DNA of 28,034 nt from Chloroflexota bacterium (GTDB lineage: Bacteria; Chloroflexota; Limnocylindria; Limnocylindrales; CSP1-4), in contig JAKAMV010000027.1 of NCBI GenBank assembly GCA_021812735.1, positions 1 through 28,034 of the forward strand, written 5' to 3'. The translations under genes and the position numbers were made by a program. The notes beneath the pieces were generated by a model that saw nothing but the letters and a program-made list of their open reading frames with translations, did not search any database and had not been told where the DNA came from. Shown here piece by piece: positions 6,810 to 14,898 of this stretch (position 1 is the stretch's first letter; each line of letters starts with the position of its first letter).

Positions 6810-8357
6810 GTGTCCTTCGCGATCGTCGCCGAGTTCCCGCTCGGAACCTACCGAGCCCACCAGGCCGACGGCCGCCTCGACCTGCTGCCGTCGCCGGTGC
6901 GGCTGCACGCGGCGCTCCTCTCGGCGGCCGGGCAGGGGGTCCGCGCCGAATCTGACGGCGCCCGGCTTCGACCGAGCCCGATTGACCGCGAGGCGTTGGC
7001 GTGGCTGGAGGGCCACCCACCGGACGCCCTGGAGATCCCGGCCATGCTGCCCACGGACGGCGGCGCCCAGGCGTACCGCGCCAAGGGGTTCTTTGGCGTC
7101 CGGGAGCACCAGCTCGTCTTCGCGACTCGGGTCGACGCTCTCTCGTCGGTCGCAGTCGGAGCGCCGATTGCCTGGCTGTGGGACGACGACCCGCCCAGGA
7201 TGGTGTCCGAGGCGCTCGCTGCGCTGTGTGGCGAGGTCTCGCACCTGGGCACGGCGGAGGCGCCAGTGTCGATGCGCACGGGGTCGGCTCGTGCCACGCA
7301 CCGGCTCGACCCCGCAGCTACTGCTTTCTCCTCGGCTGGGGTCGTGCTCGAGGTTCCGCGGCCTGGCCGGACCTCGGCACTGGTGGCTGCGCACGAGCGG
7401 GGCGTCGGCCCGGTGCCGCCTCGCCGCCACGACGGGTGGGGCAAGTCCGAGGAGGCGGCCGTGTACCCGGTCGAGCGGGCGGCGATTGCGCGTGCTCGGT
7501 ACATCCCGATCGCGGAGCGCGTTCCCGATGCCCCATGGCCGACGGTGGTACTTCTCGCGGTGGACACGCCTATCGCGCCAGAGCGGGTAGTGGGGTGGGC
7601 GGTGGCGCTCCACCGGGCGCTGGTGAGCCTCATCGGCGATGGCGCGCCGGCACTGGTCACGGGCCGGTACGAGCCGGGTGTCGCCAAGCCAGCGAACAGG
7701 CTGGCAATCCAGTACGTGAGCGCAGCCATCCCGGCCTCGCCGGTCGCCGATGCCGCGGGCGCGTTTGCACTGCTGGTGCCGAACGGAGCTGACCCGGCGG
7801 ACCTCGCAACCCTAGATCGCGCCCTGCACGCCCTCGACCAGATTCGACTCAGTGCTCGCTTGGCGGCGCGGGTCACGGCGCCGCCACGTGTCCTGGCTGG
7901 GGACACCTTCTGGCGCCCAGCGCCGGTCGGGTCCGAACGGGTCTGGGTCACCGTCCCCGCCGCGATTCCGGAGTCGCGGCCGGTCCGCGGCCGGCCGTGG
8001 ACGATCGGGGATGCAGCGCTCCTGTCGGTCGGGCTCGCGCTGCGCGAGCGATTCGCCCGTCCGTCGGGCAGGTCAGCCTGGTACGGGGCGCTCGTCGACG
8101 GTGTCCGACTAGCCGGCGCCGAGGTCCTCGAGGCCCACAAGCTCAACAGCGCGGCCGGGGACAGGTTCGTTCACCATGTCCGGCCGGAGGTTGCTGTCCA
8201 GCCATTCCGGGCCGCCCTTCGACTCGGCGGCCTGGCTGGCGATCGGACGGTCTTGGCGATCGGCCAGAGCCGGCACCTCGGAGGGGGCCTACTGACCCCG
8301 CTTGACATTCCCGCTGGCGTCATCCCGCGGAGGAACTCTAGCCTGGGGGTGTCGTGA
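6810..8357 (+). CDS. csb2: Type I-G CRISPR-associated protein Csb2 (Cas5/Cas6-like)
   Basis: A 515-residue RAMP protein of the GSU0054/Csb2 family, understood to combine Cas5-like and Cas6-like roles: holding the 5' end of the crRNA and processing pre-crRNA. Seen: an N-terminal RAMP start FAIVAEFPLGTYRAH and LPSPVRLHAALLSAAGQG, and the C-terminal glycine-rich loop GQSRHLGGGL at 485-494, which is characteristic of the RAMP fold. No separate cas6 is present, in agreement with this protein being the repeat endonuclease. GTG at 6810 follows GAGGGG close to the csb1 stop, and the gene ends in a TGATG overlap with cas3. Confidence 0.88.
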   Translation: MSFAIVAEFPLGTYRAHQADGRLDLLPSPVRLHAALLSAAGQGVRAESDGARLRPSPIDREALAWLEGHPPDALEIPAMLPTDGGAQAYRAKGFFGVREHQLVFATRVDALSSVAVGAPIAWLWDDDPPRMVSEALAALCGEVSHLGTAEAPVSMRTGSARATHRLDPAATAFSSAGVVLEVPRPGRTSALVAAHERGVGPVPPRRHDGWGKSEEAAVYPVERAAIARARYIPIAERVPDAPWPTVVLLAVDTPIAPERVVGWAVALHRALVSLIGDGAPALVTGRYEPGVAKPANRLAIQYVSAAIPASPVADAAGAFALLVPNGADPADLATLDRALHALDQIRLSARLAARVTAPPRVLAGDTFWRPAPVGSERVWVTVPAAIPESRPVRGRPWTIGDAALLSVGLALRERFARPSGRSAWYGALVDGVRLAGAEVLEAHKLNSAAGDRFVHHVRPEVAVQPFRAALRLGGLAGDRTVLAIGQSRHLGGGLLTPLDIPAGVIPRRNSSLGVS

Positions 8358-11146
8358 TGCTCGACGTCCGAGACTTCCGCGAGTACTTCGCTGCCCTTCA
8401 CCAGGGGCTGCCGCCATTCGCGTGGCAGGAGCGGCTGCTCGACGCCGTCCTGGCCGACGGTCGGTGGCCGGAACGGATCGTGGCCGCCACAGGCGCTGGC
8501 AAGACCGCCGTGATCGACGTCCACGTGTTCGCCACTGCGCTGATGGCAGCGGGCGCTGGCCCGCGCGTGCCGCGTCGGCTGTCGCTCGTCGTCGACCGCC
8601 GCGCGCTCGTGGACAGCCAGCACGACCTCGCCCTCGCAACGAATCGCGCCCTCCGCGCGGCGTCGACCGATGGATCTGGCGTCGTCGCCGAGGTCGCACG
8701 GCTCCTGGGCGGGATGCGCAGCAGTCGGGACGACGATCCCGATCCTCTCCTCGTGGCCCTGCTCCGGGGCGGCGCGGCCCCTGCGCGGCGGTGGGTCGAC
8801 GACCCAACGGCGGCGGCGGTGCTGTGCGCGACGCCCGACATGTGGGGCAGCCGTCTGCTGTTCCGCGGGTACGGAACGAGCCCCCTGGCACGCCCTCGTG
8901 AGGCGGGCCTCCTCGCGTACGACTCCGTGGTCGTCGTGGACGAGGCGCACCTCGCCCGCCAGCTCGTCGCGTCGGCCCGCCGGATCGAGGCGCTCGAACG
9001 AGTGGCCCCGGCCTCCGTCGGCGTCGGGATCCTTCAGGTCGTCGAGGCCACGGCCACTCCTCCACGGGGGCCAGCGATGCGATCGGTGGGGATCGGACCG
9101 GACGACATTCGGGCTGACGGCCCCCGCGCCGAAACCCTCGCACGGCGCCTCCAGACGCCCAAGCCCGTCTCGATTGTCCCTGTTCCGGAGTGGCGCGCCG
9201 GGACGGCCGCGACGAGGCGGTCCATCGCCCGGGCGCTCGCCGACGCCTCGGAGGACCTCCTCTTGACCCACGGGCGAACGGTCGCCTGCGTTGCGAACAC
9301 CGTCGGGATCGCCCTGGCGGCGGCCAGAGAGCTGGGGGAGCGCGGACGTGAGGTCGAGCTGCTTGTCGGGAGGATGCGTCCGCACGACCTCGCCCGCCTG
9401 CGCGAGCGACGCCCGGGCCTGCTCACGGTTGCGGGTGACCCGAATGTCGACGTGATCGTCGCTACGCAGACGATTGAGGTTGGAGTCGATGCGGACTTCG
9501 CCGCGATGGTCACTGAGCTCGCACCGGGGTCGGCCGTCGTCCAGCGCGCGGGCCGGGTGAATCGCCTCGGGGCGCGGCCATCCGTCGCTGTGCGCGTCCT
9601 GGCCCCCGACGGCGCCGTGAGCCCAAAGGGATCGCCGCCGTACGGGGCCGTCGAGCTCGAGGAAGCGCGCCAGTGGCTCAAGCGACGGTCGGCCCATGTT
9701 GAGGGCCTCGCGCCGTTGGCAGTGGCTAGTGACCCTCCCCCAGAGTCCGCCCAGCGCCGAACCGTCCTCGGGCGCCCAGAACCGTGGGACGTGGCGCTCC
9801 TCGCACGGACCTCCGATGACCTCGTCGCCGATCCGGACCTCGCCCTGTGGCTTGCCGACGATCTCGAGCCCGACCTCGATGCGACGCTCGTCGTCCGGGC
9901 CGGGCTGCCGAGCGACCCGCTTGACGCCACCGCGCTCCTGCGCGCGACGCCCCCACAGGCCGCCGAAGGATTCCCCGTCGCGCTGCGGACGCTCGACCTC
10001 CTCCACGACAAATCACCGGGCGTCCGGAGGTTCTGCTGGCGCGGCGATGTCATCGCCGTCCTCGAGGATAGTGCGCGGCTGCTCCCGGGGGACGTCATCG
10101 TCGTTGACGACACGGCTCCATGGTTCACGAGCGGGGTCGTCGACCCCGATGGCACCGAGCACGCTGAAGATGCGCTTGAGGCGCTGCGCGCGAATCATCC
10201 AACCCTCCTGCGCATCGGCCCGGGCTGCCCCCTCGATCTCGCGACGGGCGGCCGGGCCAGCCGTGACCTGCTGCCCGACCTCGTGCGCCTCGTGGCCGAG
10301 TACCCGCTCGACGGGAGAGCACGGCGTGCTGCGGAAGCTGACGTGATCAGGGCGTTTCGCGAGCACGATCCCGCGCTCGGATCAGGCCCGTTCGGCGCGC
10401 TGCTGCAGAGCGTGGTTCGGCTTCTCGGCGGGCGGCTCGCCGATGCCGAAGTCACATTCGGGCCATCGGTCGCCGGGGCGGCCCCCAGCTGGGTCGTTGT
10501 CGCTGACGTTCGCCGGACTTTGGGCGACGAAGAGGCGCGCCAGACTTGGAGTGCTGGCGCGAACGTGGTACTGCTCGACGACCATCAGGCTGGCGTGGCG
10601 GCGCGCGCAGGCGAGTTGGCGCGACGTGCCGGACTCGACGAGCCGTTCGTCAAGGCCCTCGTTGCCGCCGGCGCCGTCCACGACGAGGGGAAGCGCGACG
10701 CGCGGTTCCAGCGGCTTCTCCGCGCAGGCAGGGGAGTCGAGGACGGGATTCCGGATAAGGCCGTCCTGGCGAAGAGCGGGCTGCGGACGCCGGCCGAGCT
10801 GCGTTCGGCCGCCGCTGCATCTGGGTTGCCGAGTGGATGGCGCCACGAGCAGCTCTCCTCGGTCGCGGCCGCCGAGCAATCCGATCCTGACAGCCCGTGG
10901 GGCCGACTCGCCGTCCGGCTCGTCGGCACCAGCCACGGACACGGCCGCGTTGGGTTTCCGCACGTGACATCGGCGCTAGTGGATACGGGTTTAGGGATCG
11001 CGGCGGGCAGCGAACGGCTCCATGACCTCGGGGCGTGGGACGCGCTCGTCGAGGCGACCGAGCGTGAGCACGGGGCGTGGGGCTGCGCCTACCTCGAGGC
11101 GATCCTGCGAGCCGCGGACGGACAGGTCTCACGGGAGGGCGGATAG
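8357..11146 (+). CDS. cas3: Type I-G Cas3 helicase with C-terminal HD nuclease
   Basis: A 929-residue effector nuclease-helicase that would unwind and degrade target DNA recruited by Cascade. SF2 helicase motifs come first: Walker A ATGAGKT at about 44-50, DEAH at 195-198 in VVVDEAHLARQ, EATATPP, VIVATQTIEVGVDADF and motif VI QRAGRVNRLG. The HD nuclease lies at the C-terminus, with AGAVHDEGKRDARF (His775-Asp776), GWRHEQLSS and the GTSHGHGRVGFPH cluster. Helicase-then-HD is the reverse of most Cas3 proteins and is a known type I-G trait. The start is taken as ATG 8357 (TGATG with csb2, GGGGGT 6 bases upstream); a GTG at 8354 would add one residue. Both enzymatic halves look intact. Confidence 0.92.
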   Translation: MLDVRDFREYFAALHQGLPPFAWQERLLDAVLADGRWPERIVAATGAGKTAVIDVHVFATALMAAGAGPRVPRRLSLVVDRRALVDSQHDLALATNRALRAASTDGSGVVAEVARLLGGMRSSRDDDPDPLLVALLRGGAAPARRWVDDPTAAAVLCATPDMWGSRLLFRGYGTSPLARPREAGLLAYDSVVVVDEAHLARQLVASARRIEALERVAPASVGVGILQVVEATATPPRGPAMRSVGIGPDDIRADGPRAETLARRLQTPKPVSIVPVPEWRAGTAATRRSIARALADASEDLLLTHGRTVACVANTVGIALAAARELGERGREVELLVGRMRPHDLARLRERRPGLLTVAGDPNVDVIVATQTIEVGVDADFAAMVTELAPGSAVVQRAGRVNRLGARPSVAVRVLAPDGAVSPKGSPPYGAVELEEARQWLKRRSAHVEGLAPLAVASDPPPESAQRRTVLGRPEPWDVALLARTSDDLVADPDLALWLADDLEPDLDATLVVRAGLPSDPLDATALLRATPPQAAEGFPVALRTLDLLHDKSPGVRRFCWRGDVIAVLEDSARLLPGDVIVVDDTAPWFTSGVVDPDGTEHAEDALEALRANHPTLLRIGPGCPLDLATGGRASRDLLPDLVRLVAEYPLDGRARRAAEADVIRAFREHDPALGSGPFGALLQSVVRLLGGRLADAEVTFGPSVAGAAPSWVVVADVRRTLGDEEARQTWSAGANVVLLDDHQAGVAARAGELARRAGLDEPFVKALVAAGAVHDEGKRDARFQRLLRAGRGVEDGIPDKAVLAKSGLRTPAELRSAAAASGLPSGWRHEQLSSVAAAEQSDPDSPWGRLAVRLVGTSHGHGRVGFPHVTSALVDTGLGIAAGSERLHDLGAWDALVEATEREHGAWGCAYLEAILRAADGQVSREGG

Positions 11147-11147
11147 G

Positions 11148-12200
11148 GTGATCGAGCTGCCGGGCGACATCGAGGTCGCCTTCTCGCATCTCGCCGCCGT
11201 CGGGCTCGCCTCGATCGTCGAGGACTCGGGCGCGGGGCCGGCCTCCACCTGCTGGAGCTCATCCCTCGACTCGCGCCCGCGCGTCGCCGCTCCTGGCCTC
11301 GATGCGGATGCCGCGGCGCGCATCGTCCATGCGCATGCCGTGGCACACGCGGACCCGTCCGACTGGACGGCCGCAACGGTCCCAGACGGTTCGGGCGGGC
11401 TGCTCAGCCCTCGGCTCAAGGTCCCGGCTGACGACGCGGCGTGGGGGCGCCTGTCGAGCGCCCGGCGAGAGGTCATCGACGACGCGCTCGAGGCACGGCG
11501 GTGGCTTGACCTCGCGCTCATTGGCGCACTCGGCGAGCCCGCGTACTGGCGGTTCGACAGCGGCCGCGGTCGGAGCGCGTCGGGTGTGCCGGACCGCCGG
11601 CCCGACGAGGGCGCAAGCCGCTGGGAGATGAAGACTCGCAACCGCGGCGAAGACTTCGTGGCCCACCGGCTGAGGAGGCTCGCGCTGGCCGTGACGGCGC
11701 GCGCGCCTCAAGGAGTCCGGGACGGCCTCACCGGCACCTCCGTGGTCGACGAGGCGGGCCTCGACGCGGTCGACAGCCGGACGGCGACGGGCCTCGCCTC
11801 CCCTGGCCCGGTCGACAATGCCCTCGCCTGGTGCGCCCTGTGGGGGCTCAGCGCCCTCCCAGTCATTCCGCTCGTTCTCCGGCCGTCGCGGACCGCAGGA
11901 CACCTGCCCGCGGGGCGGTCAGGCCGGAATCGCTGGCCTGAGCACTTCTACCTACCGGTTCCCGAACGGCCCGTCGGCCTGGCCCGGTACCGCCACGTGG
12001 TGCTCAGCGCGCAGCTCGCGACCTTCGCGGCGATGGACACGCCAGAGGCAGAGGCCACGCTGGCAGCCGAGTCCGCCAGAGCCTGGCTTTCCGACCGCGC
12101 CATCGCAGCGGTCGTCCGGTTTCCGGTCGGGGTCTTCGGGAGCGCAAGCGCGCCGGAGCGTCGGGCCCTGCTCGGGAGCGTTCTGCCGGTGCTCCGATGA
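11148..12200 (+). CDS. Type I-G accessory/large-subunit candidate (Csb3/Csx17/Cas3-extension position)
   Basis: A 350-residue protein between cas3 and cas4-cas1, with no enzymatic motif that I can see. It starts IELPGDIEVAFSHLAAVGLASIVEDSG, resembling the opening strand-helix of Cas8-like CRISPR subunits, and contains MKTRNRGEDFVAHRLRRLA and an ALAWCALWGLSALPVIPLVLRPSRTAGH segment. Known type I-G loci encode either Csx17/Cas8g (much longer) or the shorter Csb3, and a Cas3-extension family is also described. Position and length favour a Csb3- or Cas3-extension-like role in Cascade, perhaps PAM recognition or Cas3 recruitment. That is inference. The GTG at 11148 lies one base after the cas3 stop with GGGAGGG at 11133-11139; its stop overlaps the next gene (ATGA). 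Confidence 0.7.
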   Translation: MIELPGDIEVAFSHLAAVGLASIVEDSGAGPASTCWSSSLDSRPRVAAPGLDADAAARIVHAHAVAHADPSDWTAATVPDGSGGLLSPRLKVPADDAAWGRLSSARREVIDDALEARRWLDLALIGALGEPAYWRFDSGRGRSASGVPDRRPDEGASRWEMKTRNRGEDFVAHRLRRLALAVTARAPQGVRDGLTGTSVVDEAGLDAVDSRTATGLASPGPVDNALAWCALWGLSALPVIPLVLRPSRTAGHLPAGRSGRNRWPEHFYLPVPERPVGLARYRHVVLSAQLATFAAMDTPEAEATLAAESARAWLSDRAIAAVVRFPVGVFGSASAPERRALLGSVLPVLR

Positions 12201-13816
12201 CACCGAAACGCGCGGCCACGGACGGTCTGCGTGATCCGATCCCGATCAGCCTGGTCGCCCACTGGGTCTTCTGCCCGCGGCGTGCCTGGCTCGAGGCAGC
12301 GGGTGAGCAGACGGACACGCACCAAGTCGCCGTGGGCATCGCGGCGCACGCCTCCGTCGATGAGCCATCGACAGGTCGCCCGGCAGACCGCCACTCTGTC
12401 GAGATCGCGGACGAGCGGCTCGGCATCAGCGGCCGCTGCGATGCAGTGGAGGGGGGACCAGACGGCGCTCTCACGATTGTGGAGTACAAGTCGACGCCCG
12501 TCCGCCGGTCACCAACGGTCACGGAGGCGATGCGGATCCAGCTCGCGCTGCAGGTGCTCGCGCTCCGCTCGACGGGGGCTGTGGTCGCGGCGCAGGCGGT
12601 CTACTTCGTGAACCACCGCGTCAGGGTCGACGTTCCCCTGTCCGCGGATGACTTCGAGGCCGCGGCGGCGGCCGTCGCCAGTACGCGGGAAGTGATCGAG
12701 GCCCCGCAGGCCCCCGCCGCGCTCGAGGACGATCCACGGTGTGCCGCGTGCTCACACGTGGGCATCTGCCTCCCCGACGAGCGGCCGGAGGTTGAGATCC
12801 ACAGGCGGATCGTCGTCGATGACCCCGGCACGCAGGTGGTCCATGTCGCCAGCGCTGGAGCGAGGGCGTCGGTGCGCGATGGGCGCATGCGGGTCGAGCA
12901 CCGCGGGGAGGAGTTGGCATCAATCCCGCTCGAGAAGATCGCCGGTGTGGTGGTGCACGGGAATGTGGACCTCACCGGAGGCCTGATCCGGGAGCTGCTC
13001 TGGCGCTCGCTGACCGTCGTCTGGACCACGGGGACGGGCCGTGTCGTGGGTTGGTCGGTTCCGGGGACCGGCCCAAACGGCGCCGCTCGAGTCCAGCAGC
13101 ACGAGGCGGCCGCTGCCGGTCGCCTGGATCTTGCCAAGGCATTCGTGGGCGCCAAGATCTCGAATCAGGCGACGCTGCTGCGCCGGAACGGCGAGGCACC
13201 AGCAGCGGTCGACGTGCTCCGGTCGCTCCAGGGCCGTGCGGCGGCCGCCCGATCGGTCAGCGAGGTCCTCGGCGTCGAGGGGGATGCTGCGGCCAGGTAC
13301 TTCGGGTCCTTCAACACGATGCTCACCCCCCGCGTCCGGGGTCTGGGGATCACGTTCCGGACGCGGACGCCCCACCCGGCGCGCGACGAGGTCAACGCCC
13401 TCTTGAACTACGCGTACGCGCTGCTGCTCGGCGATGTCGTCCGGGCGATTGTCGCGTGCGGTCTCGACCCGCACGCCGGGTTCCTCCACAGCGCCAGCCG
13501 GAACAAGCCAGCGCTGGCGCTCGACCTCTGCGAGGAGTTCCGGGCCCCTGTGGCGGACTCTGTGGTGTTGGGCGCCATCAACAACGGCGAGGTTGGGCCC
13601 GACGATTTCTCGACGGTCCTCGGCGCCACGCGCATGCGGGACCGCGGCCGCCGAGCGCTGATCGCCGCCTATGAGCGTCGCGTGGAATCGGAGTTCCGGC
13701 ACCCGGTGTTCGGGTATCGCACCTCTTGGCGGAGGGCGATGGAGATCCAAGCCCGGATGGTCCTCGGCGTGATCGACGGCACTCAGAGCCGTTACGTTGG
13801 GATCCGGATCCGATGA
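12197..13816 (+). CDS. cas4-cas1: Cas4-Cas1 fusion, CRISPR adaptation integrase
   Basis: A 539-residue fusion that would trim PAM-containing prespacers (Cas4) and integrate them at the leader end of the array (Cas1). Cas4 half, about 1-200: Cys26 in FCPRRAW, Asp82 in GRCDAV, Glu96 and Lys98 in IVEYKS, then Cys182, Cys185 and Cys191, giving the four cysteines of the Fe-S cluster and the RecB-like nuclease residues. Cas1 half, about 205-539: Glu361 in VEGDAAARYF, His431 in GFLHSAS, and the acidic ALDLCEEFR (Asp443, Glu446/447), so the metal site is complete. Cas4/1 fusions are characteristic of type I-G, as in Geobacter sulfurreducens. ATG overlaps the previous stop; the C-terminus overlaps cas2. 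Confidence 0.95.
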   Translation: MTPKRAATDGLRDPIPISLVAHWVFCPRRAWLEAAGEQTDTHQVAVGIAAHASVDEPSTGRPADRHSVEIADERLGISGRCDAVEGGPDGALTIVEYKSTPVRRSPTVTEAMRIQLALQVLALRSTGAVVAAQAVYFVNHRVRVDVPLSADDFEAAAAAVASTREVIEAPQAPAALEDDPRCAACSHVGICLPDERPEVEIHRRIVVDDPGTQVVHVASAGARASVRDGRMRVEHRGEELASIPLEKIAGVVVHGNVDLTGGLIRELLWRSLTVVWTTGTGRVVGWSVPGTGPNGAARVQQHEAAAAGRLDLAKAFVGAKISNQATLLRRNGEAPAAVDVLRSLQGRAAAARSVSEVLGVEGDAAARYFGSFNTMLTPRVRGLGITFRTRTPHPARDEVNALLNYAYALLLGDVVRAIVACGLDPHAGFLHSASRNKPALALDLCEEFRAPVADSVVLGAINNGEVGPDDFSTVLGATRMRDRGRRALIAAYERRVESEFRHPVFGYRTSWRRAMEIQARMVLGVIDGTQSRYVGIRIR

Positions 13817-14115
13817 GCCGGGACGCGCCGCGCCGATATCTGGTGGCCTACGACGTCGGGGACGACCGGCGCCGCGAGCGGGTCGCGAAGCGGCTGTCGA
13901 GCTACGGGGACCGCATCCAGTTCAGCGTGTTCATTGTGGACGCTCGGCCCGCCAAGATCGTGCGCCTCACCGTTGCCCTGTCAAGGCTGATCGATGTCGG
14001 AATCGATTCGATCCTCTTCTGCGATCTAGGCCCGCTCTCAAGCGATCCGGCCACGCGCTTCGAGTTCCTCGGTCAACGGCGAAGGGTGACGTCGGACGGC
14101 ATCCTCGTCGTGTAG
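13813..14115 (+). CDS. cas2: CRISPR-associated protein Cas2
   Basis: A 100-residue Cas2, the ferredoxin-fold dimer that bridges two Cas1 dimers in the spacer integration complex. Seen: the first strand RYLVAYDVGDDRRRERVAKRL with Asp14, then RIQFSVFIVDARPAKIVRL and IDSILFCDLGPL, all standard for the family. The ATG at 13813 overlaps the cas4-cas1 stop (ATGA), which excludes longer in-frame starts lying inside the upstream gene. It is the last gene of the operon, 189 bp before the first CRISPR repeat. Confidence 0.95.
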   Translation: MSRDAPRRYLVAYDVGDDRRRERVAKRLSSYGDRIQFSVFIVDARPAKIVRLTVALSRLIDVGIDSILFCDLGPLSSDPATRFEFLGQRRRVTSDGILVV

Positions 14116-14304
14116 CCCGACCCACGATCGGAGCGCGAGGGGTCGTGCCGACCGGGACAGCCGCAGGAGGTCTCGCGCCAAGTTGCGATTGCAGGGCCAC
14201 ATTCTGCAGGTACGATCTCGACGTGGATTTTCCTGAGGTCGAGTTCTCCCCAGAAACCTCCGGATTCGGCGGTCGAGCGCCCACGAATCTGGGAGCTTGA
14301 CCCG
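14116..14304 (+). promoter_or_regulatory. CRISPR leader with candidate promoter
   Basis: A 189-bp gap between cas2 and the first repeat, the expected site of the leader. It contains TTGCAG at 14189-14194 and TACGAT at 14211-14216 with 16-bp spacing, a plausible sigma-70-type promoter firing toward the array. Just downstream the 6-bp arms CTCGAC and GTCGAG flank a T-rich stretch around 14218-14244. The orientation agrees with the degenerate repeat lying at the far end of the array. Confidence 0.55.
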
Positions 14305-14553
14305 GTTGCAGCGCCTCCCCGGCGCTGCCTTCATTGAGGGGCCGGCACGCTCGACGCGATCGCCGAGATCCCGTGTTGCAGCGCCTCCCCGGCGCTGCCT
14401 TCATTGAGGGACGTCCATCTTCCGGTAGGCGTCGGAGGCGCGCGGTTGCAGCGCCTCCCCGGCGCTGCCTTCATTGAGGGATGACCCGGCCGGGAAGGTG
14501 CCGGACGACGTCCTCGGGTTGCAGCGCCTCCCCGGCGCTGCCTTCATTGAGCG
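14305..14553 (+). CRISPR. CRISPR array: 4 repeats of 36 bp, 3 spacers
   Basis: Repeats lie at 14305-14340, 14375-14410, 14445-14480 and 14518-14553. Spacers are 34, 34 and 37 bp. Each repeat starts GTT and contains a perfect 8-bp stem, GCAGCGCC and GGCGCTGC, around the loop TCCCC, then CTTC and ends ATTGAGGG. The last eight bases resemble the common AUUGAAA-type 5' handle of type I crRNAs. The first three repeats are identical; the fourth ends ATTGAGCG, a single mismatch marking the leader-distal end. The three spacers share no sequence with each other and I found no match to them in this window. Confidence 0.97.
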
Positions 14554-14556
14554 ACG

Positions 14557-14684
14557 GTGCCGGCGTCCCGGCCCTCGGGCACCGGGAAGACGCATTGCCT
14601 GGAGGGGCTCGCCCACCTCGCCATCGAGGCCGGCCAACGGGTCGCCTGGTTTAGCCTCGAGTCGCTCACCGCGTCCATCGGGAA
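14557..14684 (+). pseudogene. IS21-family IstB ATPase fragment
   Basis: Starting four bases after the last repeat, the + strand encodes a piece of an IstB-like ATPase: Walker A PSGTGKTH, then CLEGLAHLAIEAGQRVAWFSLESLTASIG, a clear match to the IstB pattern of ALAHAAIEAGhrVxWFTxExLTA. The N-terminal third, the rest of the AAA domain and the DDE transposase partner istA are all absent. Similarity stops near 14684, where the opposite strand begins to read as a deacetylase. About 40 codons remain, so this is a relic, not a functional element. Confidence 0.7.
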
Positions 14685-14898
14685 GGTGGCGCGGATGCGT
14701 CGCCGGTCCAGGATCCGGAGCAGCCGTAGCACGCCGGCCCGGCGGCCCGTACGCCTGGTGGGTCATGACCGACAGGCGTCGGGCGGCGTCGGGCTGGTCC
14801 CCCAGGACGCCGGCCTCGGCATCGACGTCGAAGCTGACGGCGGTCGCGGCCCGCGCACCGCCGGGCCCGGCGCCCGGGATGAGCGTGGCCGCGCTCAC
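14684..14898 (-). pseudogene. Truncated, frameshifted polysaccharide deacetylase remnant
   Basis: The - strand from a GTG at 14898 (GTGA overlap with the agmatinase stop) reads ATAVSFDVDAEAGVLG then ARRLSVMTHQAYGP, and continues in another frame as GVLRLLRILDRRRIRATF. This matches the start of the NodB-type polysaccharide deacetylase/PuuE group, where MTHQAYGP runs directly into GVPRLLxLLD and ATFFVPG. A one-base shift within the GC run near 14745-14752 explains the frame change, and similarity stops near 14684, at the istB fragment. Only about 70 of some 270-300 expected codons remain, without the metal-binding histidines. It was evidently the second gene of the agmatinase operon. Confidence 0.7.

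Noticed and set aside
8171..10006. 611-codon antisense open frame inside csb2/cas3
   Set aside because: It lies wholly opposite well-supported cas genes and shows no family resemblance.
14401..14898. 165-codon antisense frame read as one intact gene
   Set aside because: Only its first 50 or so codons resemble a deacetylase; the rest runs through the istB relic and the CRISPR repeats.
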